From Alkalibacillus silvisoli (GTDB lineage Bacteria > Bacillota > Bacilli > Bacillales > Alkalibacillaceae), in contig NZ_BAAACZ010000018.1 in the NCBI RefSeq assembly GCF_039521975.1, forward strand, positions 1-64,000: 64,000 nt of DNA, written 5' to 3'. Below, in pieces: positions 17,551 through 26,093 of this stretch (its first letter is position 1; the number at the start of each line of letters is the position of its first letter). A program made the translations under genes and the position numbers. The notes under the pieces were generated by a model that saw only the letters and a program-made list of their open reading frames with translations, ran no database searches and was not told the DNA's origin.

Positions 17551-18276
17551 TTAAACAAAATAATCCATCTTATTCATTTTGTTCATAGCAGATTTCATCC
17601 AAGCTATGATGCTAGTAATGGCGATTATTATAGATAAGATGATGCTTATTAATGGCCATTCTTGGACTGCTATAATCGTCGCATGAACAATCCCATTTGA
17701 GAAAGTACTGAATAAAAATAAAACCAGACCAAAACCGATAACAAGAGCCACACCATAAAAAGATACTTTGAATTTACCGGCATAATCGCCTACATCAGAA
17801 GCTGGGAAAATGGACCCTAAAGTTAACCCCACTCCAATCCAAAGAATGGAAAAGGCTAAGTACTCAAACGGAGATAAGGTCTCACTTATAATAGGTGAGA
17901 AATAATAAAAAGCAATTAAAATAATCGATTGAGATGGAATTGTATTTACAAAAGATATGATAAAGCGACTTTTAATCACTGAACCGCTATTGATTGGAAG
18001 TTGGTTGAGCAAGGTGAAGTAAGGTGAACCAAAACGGTTGTGTGTTATTTTTTGATATTGAAAATCTTTTGGAACAGTCCATGGACCTAAGTATACAAAA
18101 ATTAAAATAAAGAATATATCAAACAAAACGGCGTTATTTTCTAAATAACCATCTACCGTTGTGGCTAAAAACAATGAAAATAGTACAATCATAATTAATT
18201 GTGAATAGATTCGTTTAAAGGTTGTCACTTTAAGCTCGAGTTGTGCAAGCCATAAACCTTCCTTCCAACTGTTCAT
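17551..18276 (-). CDS. Integral membrane protein, probable ABC permease subunit
   Basis: The 241-residue protein has about six hydrophobic segments and little else. It begins with cytosolic MNSWKEGLWLAQLELKVTTFKR, a pattern of the permeases in small GntR/ABC exporter units (an amphipathic first helix followed by TM1). No catalytic motif is visible. It is the first gene of the operon, 21 bases before the regulator, and probably forms a transporter with the YtrB-like ATPase. Family assignment rests on context and topology. Confidence 0.75.
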   Translation of the reverse strand: MNSWKEGLWLAQLELKVTTFKRIYSQLIMIVLFSLFLATTVDGYLENNAVLFDIFFILIFVYLGPWTVPKDFQYQKITHNRFGSPYFTLLNQLPINSGSVIKSRFIISFVNTIPSQSIILIAFYYFSPIISETLSPFEYLAFSILWIGVGLTLGSIFPASDVGDYAGKFKVSFYGVALVIGFGLVLFLFSTFSNGIVHATIIAVQEWPLISIILSIIIAITSIIAWMKSAMNKMNKMDYFV

Positions 18277-18309
18277 CTTAACCCTCCTAAACGGCTAACT
18301 GTTATGGTG

Positions 18310-18333
18310 ATTATATCTATATACACAGTATAT
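18310..18333 (-). promoter_or_regulatory. Promoter and palindromic operator of the GntR/ABC operon
   Basis: On the minus strand a -10 box TATAAT lies at 18315-18310. Just upstream is a perfect 15-bp palindrome, ATATACACAGTATAT at 18319-18333, placed between the expected -35 and -10. A GntR-type repressor encoded in the operon is the obvious candidate to bind it. No good -35 box is visible. Confidence 0.55.
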
Positions 18334-18464
18334 GTGTTTTGTGAACAGTTTGCAATACATTTTTAAAAACGTAAATGATGTTAGTTCGTATTCTTTAGGT
18401 TGTGAATGTTTAGTGTTATGATTAGTTTGTTGTGAATGTTTAGGATGATAAAGGAGTATTGTTT

Positions 18465-19655
18465 GTGACCAACAAGATGAAGGAAAGCCGACTAAAGTTA
18501 CTACTTATGCTAGGTGCATTAACGGCTTTAGTGCCGCTTACGATCGATATGTATTTGCCAGCTTTTCCGGCTTTAACTGAAGATTTAAATACAACCAATT
18601 CTTTAACACAAATCAGCTTAACTGCTAGCTTACTAGGAATTGCATTTGGTCAACTGATCATTGGCTCGATGAGTGATATATATGGTCGAAAGAGACCCCT
18701 AGTACTCGCGATATCAGTATTCGTAATAGCATCATTTCTATGTGCTATTTCACCAAACATTTGGTTTTTTATTGTGTGTCGTTTCATTCAAGGTTTTACA
18801 GGAGCAGCAGGGATTGTCCTTTCCCGTTCGATGATTCGTGATTTATATTCAGGCTCTGATATGACGAAAATGTTCTCATTACTCATTCTAGTCATGGGCT
18901 TAGCACCTATATTAGCACCAGTGATTGGAGGACAAATTTTAATATTCACATCTTGGCGAGGTATTTTTACGATCCTTGCTATTGCAGGAGCTTTAGCTGT
19001 TTTAATGAGTCTGTTTAAGGTTAAAGAAACCCTTCCAGAAGAGAGGCGTTCAGCTGGCGGTTTAAAAAATACAGCTAATGTATTTATTAAACTAGCTAAA
19101 CAGCGCAATTTTATCGGTTTTGCACTTATTCAAGGGTTTGTCGCTGCCGCTTTATTCTCTTATATATCGGGTTCTTCGTTTATATTACAGGATCTATTTA
19201 GCTTGTCTGCCCAAACATATGGAATCGTGTTTGGAATTAATGCATTAGGATTTATTACGTTAAGTCAAGTGACTGGTAGACTAGTAGATTATGTTAAAGA
19301 AGAGCGACTACTCATTATGGGCTTTATAATCGCTCTAACTGGTGGGGTTACGTTACTGTTAGCGGCGCTTAATGGAGCTAATTTCTGGCCGGTGATGTTT
19401 GGTTTGTTTTTAATAATTTCAAGTGTAGGTGTACTAAACCCTACTAGCTTGTCACTTGCGATGGAAAAACAAGAAAATAACGCGGGTAGTGCAGCTGCTT
19501 TACTCGGGTTATTCCAATTTATATTCGGTGGTGTTGCTGCACCGATTGTTGGATTTTTAGGGACAGAATCAGTTTTACCACTTGCAATGATTATTTTAGT
19601 TTGTCAAATTTGTGCATTGCTATCTTATTTATTACTAGTTAGAAGTAAATTTTAG
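18465..19655 (+). CDS. Bcr/CflA family multidrug MFS exporter
   Basis: The 396-residue protein starts at GTG, eight bases after AAGGAG; the TTG at 18459 is too close to that site. Twelve hydrophobic segments are present. Family motifs include PLTIDMYLPAFP in the first segment, the loop motif GSMSDIYGRKRPL near residue 70, and RFIQGFTGAAGIVLSRSMIRDLY near 110, which together identify the Bcr/CflA drug:H+ antiporters (bicyclomycin and related compounds). It is monocistronic, divergent from the GntR/ABC operon, and ended by a terminator. The substrate is unknown. Confidence 0.93.
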   Translation: MTNKMKESRLKLLLMLGALTALVPLTIDMYLPAFPALTEDLNTTNSLTQISLTASLLGIAFGQLIIGSMSDIYGRKRPLVLAISVFVIASFLCAISPNIWFFIVCRFIQGFTGAAGIVLSRSMIRDLYSGSDMTKMFSLLILVMGLAPILAPVIGGQILIFTSWRGIFTILAIAGALAVLMSLFKVKETLPEERRSAGGLKNTANVFIKLAKQRNFIGFALIQGFVAAALFSYISGSSFILQDLFSLSAQTYGIVFGINALGFITLSQVTGRLVDYVKEERLLIMGFIIALTGGVTLLLAALNGANFWPVMFGLFLIISSVGVLNPTSLSLAMEKQENNAGSAAALLGLFQFIFGGVAAPIVGFLGTESVLPLAMIILVCQICALLSYLLLVRSKF

Positions 19656-19660
19656 TTTAT

Positions 19661-19697
19661 AGGCTTTGGATCAAGTGACGGATCTAAAGCCTTTTTT
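19661..19697 (+). terminator. Terminator after the MFS exporter gene
   Basis: AGGCTTTGGATC pairs with GATCTAAAGCCT (one G-T pair), eight-base loop, then six T. Confidence 0.92.
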
Positions 19698-19858
19698 GTA
19701 TAGCAAATTTATATTAAACCACCTCACTCTCCTAGGACAAAATGGTTTTACACGATCCTATAAAACTCATACAACCTTTATAAAGCGCATATATATAAGA
19801 GAGATGTGTAACTTTGTTATACAGTCTTGTAGAAGATTAATAGGGGAGGAATAAGCTG

Positions 19859-21379
19859 ATGACGTATGCATTTCCAAACACAGAAGGAGCAGTTGTTAAC
19901 TTTAAGTCGCGCTATAAAAACTACATAGGAGGTAAATGGGTTGCTCCAGTTAATGGTAAGTACTTTGATAATGTGACACCTGTTACGGGTAAAACATTTT
20001 GTGAAGTACCAGCTTCAACTAAGGAAGATGTTGATTTAGCATTAGATGCTGCTCATGCTGCTAAAGATGCATGGGGGACTACTTCTATTTCTTCACGGGC
20101 GAATATTTTAAACAAAATTGCTGATCGAATAGAAGAAAACTTAGAAATGTTAGCTGTAGCTGAAACGTGGGATAATGGTAAAGCAGTAAGAGAGACTTTA
20201 AATGCTGACCTGCCGCTTGCAGTTGACCACTTCCGTTACTTTGCAGGGGTAATTCGCTCACAAGAAGGAACAATTGGTGAAATTAATAATGATACGGTAG
20301 CCTATCACTTTAACGAACCGATTGGGGTCGTGGGACAAATTATCCCGTGGAACTTCCCGTTACTGATGGCAACATGGAAGTTAGCGCCAGCCTTAGCAAC
20401 AGGTAACTGTGTTGTGTTAAAGCCAGCTGAACAAACACCGGTGACTATCCTGTTATTAATGGAGATAATTGAGGATTTACTGCCTGCTGGTGTCGTTAAT
20501 ATTGTTAATGGTTTTGGTTTGGAGGCTGGTAAACCACTTGCTTCTAGTGATCGTGTAGGAAAAGTAGCCTTCACAGGTGAGACGACTACTGGCCGTATGA
20601 TTATGCAGTACGCATCACAAAATTTAATACCCGTTACTTTAGAGTTAGGTGGTAAATCACCTAATATCTTCTTTAAAGATGTTATGGATGAAGATGATGA
20701 CTTTTTAGATAAAGCGATTGAAGGTTTAGTGATGTTTGCGCTAAACCAAGGTGAAGTTTGTACCTGTCCATCACGCGCCTTAATTCATGAGGATATATAT
20801 GATGAATTTATGGAACGAGCATTAAAACGTGTTAAAGAAATCGCAACTGGTAACCCATTAGACCCGAACACGATGATGGGTGCACAAGCCTCAAATGAAC
20901 AATTAGAGAAGATTTTGTCTTATTTAGATATTGGAAAGCAAGAAGGGGCTGAATGCTTAGTTGGTGGTGAGCAAAATAAGAAGGACGGAGAGTTCACTGA
21001 TGGATATTATGTCGAGCCAACAGTATTTAAAGGCGACAATAGTATGCGCATATTCCAAGAAGAGATCTTTGGGCCGGTCCTAGCTGTAACGACATTTAAA
21101 ACAGATGAAGAGGCCTTACAAATCGCGAATGATACACTGTATGGACTAGGTGCTGGTGTATGGACACGGAATATTAACACCGCTTATCGTTTTGGCCGGG
21201 CAATCGAAGCAGGACGGGTATGGACGAATTGTTATCACGATTATCCAGCACATGCTGCATTTGGTGGGTATAAAATGTCTGGGATTGGACGTGAAAACCA
21301 TCAAATGATGTTAAATCACTATCAACAAACGAAGAACTTACTCGTTAGCTACAGCCCTCAAAAGCTCGGATTCTTTTAA
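19859..21379 (+). CDS. aldB: Aldehyde dehydrogenase, AldB type
   Basis: The 506-residue NAD(P)-dependent enzyme oxidises aldehydes, probably acetaldehyde, to the acid. The catalytic cysteine is in NQGEVCTCPSRAL near residue 300, with VTLELGGKSPNIFF holding the general base Glu, and FTGETTTGRMIMQYA holding the NAD-site. The whole chain, including AETWDNGKAVRETLNADLPLA and YHDYPAHAAFGGYKMSGIGRE, follows E. coli AldB very closely as far as I can recall that protein. ATG comes after GGGGAGGAATAAGCTG. The next gene encodes DUF779, the usual companion of these dehydrogenases. Confidence 0.93.
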   Translation: MTYAFPNTEGAVVNFKSRYKNYIGGKWVAPVNGKYFDNVTPVTGKTFCEVPASTKEDVDLALDAAHAAKDAWGTTSISSRANILNKIADRIEENLEMLAVAETWDNGKAVRETLNADLPLAVDHFRYFAGVIRSQEGTIGEINNDTVAYHFNEPIGVVGQIIPWNFPLLMATWKLAPALATGNCVVLKPAEQTPVTILLLMEIIEDLLPAGVVNIVNGFGLEAGKPLASSDRVGKVAFTGETTTGRMIMQYASQNLIPVTLELGGKSPNIFFKDVMDEDDDFLDKAIEGLVMFALNQGEVCTCPSRALIHEDIYDEFMERALKRVKEIATGNPLDPNTMMGAQASNEQLEKILSYLDIGKQEGAECLVGGEQNKKDGEFTDGYYVEPTVFKGDNSMRIFQEEIFGPVLAVTTFKTDEEALQIANDTLYGLGAGVWTRNINTAYRFGRAIEAGRVWTNCYHDYPAHAAFGGYKMSGIGRENHQMMLNHYQQTKNLLVSYSPQKLGFF

Positions 21380-21405
21380 AATTTAATTGAAGGGGTGAAA
21401 ATGAC

Positions 21406-21768
21406 ATGGTTGAGCGGGTAACAGCAACTGAAGAAGCGATTCATTTACTTAATCAGTTGAAAGTAGAACATGGTGAACTTATGTTTCACCAATCTGGAGG
21501 TTGCTGTGATGGTAGTTCCCCGATGTGCTATCCAAAAGGTGAGTTATTGATAGGAGACCAAGATGTCTTCTTAGGTGAAATTGGTCAGACACCTTTTTAT
21601 ATTCATAAGAGCCAATATGAATATTGGAAGCATACACAGCTCATTATTGATGTTGTTGATGGTCGAGGCGGCATGTTCTCATTAGAAGGTGTTCATGGTA
21701 AACGTTTTTTAACAAGATCAAGAGCCTTTACAAATGAAGAGTATGAGCAAATTAAAGAACAATTATAA
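21406..21768 (+). CDS. DUF779 protein, companion of the AldB dehydrogenase
   Basis: The 120-residue soluble protein has a Cys-rich motif HQSGGCCDGSSPMCYPKGE near residues 27-45, and matches DUF779, a family found next to acetaldehyde dehydrogenases in many bacteria. The start is an ATG-less GTG/TTG-type region: the frame begins with ATGGTTGAGCGG right after AAAATGACATGG, with GGGGTG eight bases upstream. Cysteines could bind metal or a cofactor, but the function is not known. It is in an operon with aldB (26-base gap) and ends at a strong terminator. Confidence 0.9.
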   Translation: MVERVTATEEAIHLLNQLKVEHGELMFHQSGGCCDGSSPMCYPKGELLIGDQDVFLGEIGQTPFYIHKSQYEYWKHTQLIIDVVDGRGGMFSLEGVHGKRFLTRSRAFTNEEYEQIKEQL

Positions 21769-21772
21769 ACTT

Positions 21773-21812
21773 AACCCCTTCTTGTCTTTTATAGACAATT
21801 GAAGGGGTTTTT
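21773..21812 (+). terminator. Terminator of the aldB operon
   Basis: AACCCCTTC and GAAGGGGTT pair, with an inner TTGTC/GACAA stem, followed by a run of T. Confidence 0.93.
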
Positions 21813-21899
21813 TATTAACCAATTAAAACAGATGATTTGATTTTCCTGACTGCTTCATGAATAATGTGAACTGATAAATGATTTTTGGAGGTTACAACC

Positions 21900-22604
21900 A
21901 TGAAAGTTGAAATTTGGTCGGATGTTGTTTGTCCGTTTTGTTATATAGGTAAACGTCGTTTTGAAAAAGCTTTAGACCAGTTTGAACAAAGTGATGAAGT
22001 GGAAGTCTTGTTTAAAAGCTACCAACTCGACCCAACAGTTAAAAAAGGACAGTACGATGATATTCATAGTATGCTAGCTCAGAAATATCAAGTTCCCTAT
22101 GAAAAAGCACAAGAGATGAATCAACAAATGGCTAACCAAGCAAAAGAAATTGGTCTAGACTTTGATGTTGATTCGATCATTCCGACTAACACACAAGATT
22201 GTCATCGTTTAAGTCAGTTTGCTAAGCAGGAAGGTAAGCTTTATGAGTTAATGGAAGTACTCATGAAGGCTTATTTTACAGAAGGGCAAGATGTCAGTGA
22301 CTTTGATGTTTTAGTTGAGCGAGCTAGTCAAGTTGGGCTTGATTTTGATGAGGTACAAAATGTTTTAAATTCAAAAGCTTATTTATCCAATGTTAGACGT
22401 GACCAACAAGAAGCAGCACAAATCGGAGTTCAAGGAGTACCTTTTTTTGTTTTTAATGAGAAATATGCTGTCTCAGGGGCTCAACCAGTCGAATCATTTC
22501 TAGAAGTGTTAAATAAAGTACACAAAGAAGAGCAAAATAAACCACAAGTACAAATGTTAAACAATCAAACGAAAACAGAATACTGTGATGGAGATTCATG
22601 TTAA
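21900..22604 (+). CDS. FrnE-like DsbA-family oxidoreductase
   Basis: The 234-residue cytoplasmic thioredoxin-fold protein has its active-site CPFC at residues 11-14 (SDVVCPFCYIGKRRF) and the conserved GVQGVPFFVFNEKYAVSGAQP near residue 185 with the cis-proline. Large helical insert and length match FrnE and polyketide-associated DsbA-like isomerases. The C-terminus adds Cys residues (EYCDGDSC) that could form a second redox or metal site. ATG at 21900 follows GGAGG; upstream in-frame codons lie inside the ribosome site. It is a single gene ending in a perfect terminator shared with the convergent SGNH gene. Confidence 0.92.
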   Translation: MKVEIWSDVVCPFCYIGKRRFEKALDQFEQSDEVEVLFKSYQLDPTVKKGQYDDIHSMLAQKYQVPYEKAQEMNQQMANQAKEIGLDFDVDSIIPTNTQDCHRLSQFAKQEGKLYELMEVLMKAYFTEGQDVSDFDVLVERASQVGLDFDEVQNVLNSKAYLSNVRRDQQEAAQIGVQGVPFFVFNEKYAVSGAQPVESFLEVLNKVHKEEQNKPQVQMLNNQTKTEYCDGDSC

Positions 22605-22615
22605 TCTAAATAGTT

Positions 22616-22655
22616 CACGCCAATGGTTATCGTTGTTGACCATTGGCGTGTTTTT
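22616..22655. terminator. Perfect 12-bp terminator between convergent genes
   Basis: CACGCCAATGGT and ACCATTGGCGTG pair perfectly; the plus strand continues with TTTTT. The T-run runs into the stop codon of the minus-strand SGNH gene. Confidence 0.92.
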
Positions 22656-23292
22656 ACGGTGTAAGGGGATGGTATCCTGAATTCATAAGTTGTTGGGCAA
22701 TTAAGTTGTAGCCAATTCTATTGGGGTGGATACTACCAAAAGCTAATAAATTTCTCCCCCCATCTGTGAATTGTGGGAGAATATCAACATAACGGATGTG
22801 ATCGGTTTGTAGAGAGCGGAGGACATCATTGAAGCGGTTAACCCAAAATTGACTGTAACCTAATTGTGGGTAGGGGTTATACAATCCGACTAATCGAATG
22901 AAATAAGGGGTAGGGTATAACCATTTTAAAATTTGGATTTCATATAAGGTGTATAATAAATTTTTATATAGTTGTTGCTCTGCATGTTCGAAAACAACAG
23001 GATTATATGTTCTTAGAAACATGCGGTTGGCTTGGATTAAATCATTACCACCAATTGTAATGGTAACCATATTAGAGTTAATTAGACGAGAGCGAACGTG
23101 TTGGTCGTGAATCATTGCTCTTAGTTGACCGCTAGTCATACGATTTTGAGCGAATACTTCGGTGCGTACCGGTCTGTTTAAATATTCGACAGTCATTTGC
23201 CCGTAGCGACTGACAAATCCTTTGCTGAAGTAACTTCCAACACCAGCTGTAAGTGAATCTCCTATAGCGCGGTAAAACAATTCATCTTCCAT
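22654..23292 (-). CDS. SGNH/GDSL-type esterase or lipase (LipC-like)
   Basis: The 212-residue hydrolase has the GDSLTAG block with catalytic Ser13, the GGND block (TITIGGNDLI) near residue 86 and the C-terminal SIHPNRIGY (Asp/His) near 193. Arrangement and length resemble LipC of B. subtilis, a spore-coat-associated lipase. I chose ATG 23292; a start nine codons upstream has no usable spacing to its ribosome site, and LipC-like proteins begin close to the Ser block. It sits next to a His-rich coat-like protein, which favours a spore role. No signal peptide is seen. Confidence 0.85.
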   Translation of the reverse strand: MEDELFYRAIGDSLTAGVGSYFSKGFVSRYGQMTVEYLNRPVRTEVFAQNRMTSGQLRAMIHDQHVRSRLINSNMVTITIGGNDLIQANRMFLRTYNPVVFEHAEQQLYKNLLYTLYEIQILKWLYPTPYFIRLVGLYNPYPQLGYSQFWVNRFNDVLRSLQTDHIRYVDILPQFTDGGRNLLAFGSIHPNRIGYNLIAQQLMNSGYHPLTP

Positions 23293-23372
23293 TAAAATAA
23301 CCCACCCTTCATAAGCCATCTCCTACATATAATGAAGAAGACGGCTTAAAGGTATGGGTGAGTTCAACGGTC

Positions 23373-23852
23373 TTAAAAAAAGAATGGGAAGAAAATTCGT
23401 GATAAACCACTGAATGGGAAGCGGTGCCTTCTAAATCGACGGAATCTTCTTGGATATCGACCTGGACCATATCCATGGCCAAATCCGCCACCATGACCAA
23501 ATCCGCCACCTGGGCCGAAACGTTCATCCATTTGATCGTATCCATAATCATCGTCGCCCCATGGCATAATTAACGTGACGCCATCTTCACCAACATCATC
23601 AATAATCCCATCATAGATCTGCCCATCATGAGACTGTACTTGAACCATGTGCATGCGGTGTCTGTCACATGTATCATACATGCCTTTTAAGTGCTGTTTA
23701 GGATCCATTTTTTGTTGGTGCATATGGCCTTGATGCCCATAGTGGTGTTGAGGGTGTTGATGTTGATGTCCCCAGTTTTGCTGACCGTGTTGATGTTGAT
23801 GATGCCCCATTGGCTGCATCATGTGTGGTTGTTGTTTATAACCTTTATCCAT
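23373..23852 (-). CDS. His-rich spore-coat-like protein
   Basis: The 159-residue protein has an N-terminal half built of His, Gln, Met and Gly, a central acidic strand (HMVQVQSHDGQIYDGIIDDVGE, cut here), then a Gly-Phe-Gly-His run and a strongly basic Arg-rich end with RFRRFRRHRF, closing in FFPFFF. The middle resembles an SH3-like strand found in CotP/YuzC-type coat and cortex proteins. The ATG follows AAGGAGG perfectly. Upstream is a good SigK-type promoter (23881-23907). Composition and promoter fit a coat protein, perhaps a metal binder. I do not recognise a named family. Confidence 0.75.
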   Translation of the reverse strand: MDKGYKQQPHMMQPMGHHQHQHGQQNWGHQHQHPQHHYGHQGHMHQQKMDPKQHLKGMYDTCDRHRMHMVQVQSHDGQIYDGIIDDVGEDGVTLIMPWGDDDYGYDQMDERFGPGGGFGHGGGFGHGYGPGRYPRRFRRFRRHRFPFSGLSRIFFPFFF

Positions 23853-23880
23853 TTGTCAACCTCCTTAAAGTCTTCACCCC

Positions 23881-23907
23881 TAACATATTCAGTCTGTAGG
23901 CAAACGT
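23881..23907 (-). promoter_or_regulatory. Candidate SigK promoter of the His-rich coat-like gene
   Basis: Read on the minus strand: AC, a 16-base spacer, then AATATGTTA. The SigK consensus is AC, 16-17 bases, CATANNNTA; six of the seven fixed -10 positions match. It lies 30-55 bases before the start codon. Confidence 0.5.
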
Positions 23908-24085
23908 GACAAGTCTTGGACAAGAGAATAGGGCGTTATATATTAAAGGCAAAACTAATCGAACTCTAGAGCTCATATAAGGGGTGTATCAACTCGTTTT
24001 GAAATCCTGAAACTTAGACGCTTGTTTACTATTCACTTCTCACGGGTACATCATTACTAAATCCTACAAATTAGGAGGCTTTAAA

Positions 24086-24349
24086 ATGGTAGATGAGAAA
24101 AAGGAAAATATTGAACGCTTAGAAGAACCAGGTCGTACAGGTCAGGCAGCTATTAAATCAATAACAGCAATTATTATTACTGTACTTGTTTTAATGTTTA
24201 TTGTTTATTTTATATTTCCGTTATTCGGTGGAGATGGTGAGCAGAATGACGAACAAGATGATGAGGATTTAAATATTGAGATAGATGTGGACGAAGAATC
24301 TGGGGATGAAGAAACTGAAGAAGACTCTGAAGGTGATGGAGAAGAATAA
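24086..24349 (+). CDS. Small single-pass membrane protein with acidic tail
   Basis: The 87-residue protein starts at ATG after AGGAGG. It has a cytosolic charged N-terminus, one TM segment at about residues 29-50 (TAIIITVLVLMFIVYF), and a C-terminal domain of about 35 residues made almost only of Asp, Glu, Asn and Gly, predicted outside. The acidic exterior suggests a salt-adapted or metal-binding role, but I recognise no family. Single gene. Confidence 0.7.
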   Translation: MVDEKKENIERLEEPGRTGQAAIKSITAIIITVLVLMFIVYFIFPLFGGDGEQNDEQDDEDLNIEIDVDEESGDEETEEDSEGDGEE

Positions 24350-24350
24350 A

Positions 24351-24388
24351 AGAACGCGCGTTGATTTTATAAAGTCAGCGCGCGTTCT
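24351..24388. terminator. Ten-bp GC hairpin between convergent genes
   Basis: AGAACGCGCG and CGCGCGTTCT pair perfectly around an 18-base loop. A T-run on the plus side is poor. The right arm lies in the 3' end of the minus-strand acetyltransferase gene. Confidence 0.55.
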
Positions 24389-24861
24389 AGGTTTAATGAA
24401 AATGTTTGAGTTTCAATAGACATATTAGAGGGTGAGATCGTTGCGGTTGTCCACTTATTTTCATCAATAGCTTTTAATAGTATTTTGTTTATCAATGCAA
24501 CTTCTATATGGACTGTTTCAAATGTGTTTAAGCATTTTGATACCACTTCTTCAATAACAATTTTATAAAAGGCTATTGTATGGTATTTCTCAAGTAATAC
24601 CGGACCGACTATGTGAGCTTCATGATCCCCCTCTTTATAAAGAAGCCCTGTAAACCCAACGATTTGCCCCTCGAGTTCAATCACCATAATACAGTGATGA
24701 AATTGGTTGTCGAACTCATTAACTACCCCCTGCAATTCTTCCAAATGTTGAACCCTTGGATAACCAACCCACTGTTTTTGATTATGCCAGCTCAATTGGC
24801 ATAACTGGTCAATCACATTTAAGTCTGAATTTGATGCTGGCCTTAAATTTAATGGTTTCAT
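24367..24861 (-). CDS. GNAT-type acetyltransferase, divergent
   Basis: The 164-residue protein has an N-terminal LRPASNSDLNVIDQLC that matches GNAT motif C, and IVGFTGLLY as beta-4; the acetyl-CoA-binding loop near residue 90 (IVGPVLLEKYH) is degenerate and lacks the usual R/Q-x-x-G-x-G/A run. It could bind CoA weakly or not at all. ATG follows AGGGGG. Its stop lies in the GC hairpin shared with the convergent gene. The target is unknown. Confidence 0.65.
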   Translation of the reverse strand: MKPLNLRPASNSDLNVIDQLCQLSWHNQKQWVGYPRVQHLEELQGVVNEFDNQFHHCIMVIELEGQIVGFTGLLYKEGDHEAHIVGPVLLEKYHTIAFYKIVIEEVVSKCLNTFETVHIEVALINKILLKAIDENKWTTATISPSNMSIETQTFSLNLERALTL

Positions 24862-25007
24862 GTTTTCCCCCTATAAGCACATTAATATATGGGACAATTA
24901 TACCATGAATATATGGAATTTTAAGTCTATTTTTGTTTAAAATAGGCAAATGAGTAATTTGAGAGGAGAATGGGTTTAAAAATTGCGTTTTAAAAGCTTC
25001 TGTTAGC

Positions 25008-25394
25008 TTAGTTACTTGATTCAACAACTTCCCCGTCCCAGCTACTCATCCCCTCTGAAACGTTAATCACATCATAACCTTCATTAGAAAGAATCTCGCT
25101 AGCTTCATGAGAGCGATTACCTGTTTCACAAATTATAATATAAGGCTCACCTTTAACAAGTGGTGAAAATTTGCTCTCTTGAATTTCAGAAATAGGCTTA
25201 TTAATAGCACCTTCAATATGGCCTTTCTCATAATCATTAGTTTCACGTACATCGACGATTGTAAAACCTTCTTCTTGTTTAGTTAATACTTCATCAATCT
25301 CAATCGTCTGAAAATCAGCCATAACGTTTGTATCGTTACAAGCCATTAGTAACGTAATCGTAACTAAAACCATCAAAATAGTTAATTTCTTCAT
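25008..25394 (-). CDS. Rhodanese-like lipoprotein
   Basis: The 128-residue protein has a lipoprotein signal with lipobox LLMAC (Cys19) and a single rhodanese domain: DVRETNDYEKGHIEGAIN near residues 48-65 and the active-site loop ICETGNRS with Cys89. It is predicted to be membrane-anchored and extracytoplasmic. Such proteins handle sulfane sulfur or thiosulfate. It is separated from its neighbours; a sulfur transporter and a metallo-hydrolase lie within 2.5 kb, which is suggestive only. ATG follows AAGGAGG. Confidence 0.9.
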   Translation of the reverse strand: MKKLTILMVLVTITLLMACNDTNVMADFQTIEIDEVLTKQEEGFTIVDVRETNDYEKGHIEGAINKPISEIQESKFSPLVKGEPYIIICETGNRSHEASEILSNEGYDVINVSEGMSSWDGEVVESSN

Positions 25395-25518
25395 TAAAAT
25401 CCTCCTTAATATGTTATTTTAATCTTAAAGAAATAATTGGGGAAGTGCCCATTATTTAGCATAGGATATAATGAGATAAATATGTACACAAATTGATTAA
25501 GATGAGGGGGAATCTTTG

Positions 25519-26007
25519 GTGAATAAGAGTCAGAATGGTGTTGAGCTTAATTTTATCCCTATTAAACCAGACAAACATCGGGATATTGTGATTCGCTTTC
25601 GGCGTGATTCTTATAGGGTGAGTTTTGGGACTGATCATAATTTAGATCTAGATGAATACCTCAGCTTTTTAAATGAAAAAGTGGAAAAGTTCCCAGCTGG
25701 GTTTGTCTTAGTGGAATATGAGGATGAGGTAATCGGTCAATTGGAGTTGTCGGTTCGTTATTATAACGGTCGCCAAATTGGGTATGTTCATTTATACTAC
25801 CTCATACCAAGTAAACGTGGGAAAGGGTTGGGTGAGAAGTTACAAGAATATGCTGAAAGCTTCTTTAAGAAGCATGGTGTATCTGAATTCCACTTACGTG
25901 TATCACCAACTAATAAGCAAGCTAGAGCCTTTTACCGTAAGTTAGGTATGGAAGAATCAGGGCTTGAAGTAGATGGTAAGGTTATTCGAATGATTGGTCA
26001 GATCTAA
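25519..26007 (+). CDS. GNAT-family N-acetyltransferase
   Basis: The 162-residue enzyme has the GNAT core: EVIGQLELSVR (beta-4) near residue 75, YYLIPSKRGKGLGEKLQEYAE (motif A with the acetyl-CoA loop RGKGLG) near 100, and LRVSPTNKQARAFYRKLGM (motif B) near 134. The GTG at 25519 lies eight bases after GAGGGGG; TTG 25516 is possible. Substrate unknown. It stands alone, convergent with a short putative gene on the other strand. Confidence 0.88.
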   Translation: MNKSQNGVELNFIPIKPDKHRDIVIRFRRDSYRVSFGTDHNLDLDEYLSFLNEKVEKFPAGFVLVEYEDEVIGQLELSVRYYNGRQIGYVHLYYLIPSKRGKGLGEKLQEYAESFFKKHGVSEFHLRVSPTNKQARAFYRKLGMEESGLEVDGKVIRMIGQI

Positions 26008-26093
26008 CCTTTTTTAAGGAAAATGATGAAAATGATCACGAAAAAAACAATCCAAAACACTAAAAACATATTGCCTAATAAAAAGTCTAACAA
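26004..26093 (-). CDS. Predicted 29-residue single-pass membrane peptide
   Basis: A short frame of 29 codons plus stop on the minus strand starts at TTG, seven bases after the strong ribosome site GGAGGG (26106-26101). The product begins MLDFLLGNMFLVFWIV, has one hydrophobic stretch of about 22 residues and ends in KKG, which fits a membrane anchor with a positive end inside. Its stop overlaps the stop of the acetyltransferase gene on the other strand by two bases. The family is unknown; many small membrane peptides of Bacilli look like this and are missed by annotation. Confidence 0.5.
   Translation of the reverse strand: MLDFLLGNMFLVFWIVFFVIIFIIFLKKG

Noticed and set aside
19666..19854. 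A 62-codon frame after the MFS exporter
   Set aside because: It begins inside the terminator hairpin and has no ribosome site.
23309..23551. An 80-codon minus-strand frame overlapping the His-rich gene
   Set aside because: It is a shifted reading of the repeat-rich part of the coat-like gene with no ribosome site.
24809..25027. A 72-codon minus-strand frame
   Set aside because: It overlaps the start of the GNAT-like gene and the end of the rhodanese gene, with no ribosome site and no recognisable product.
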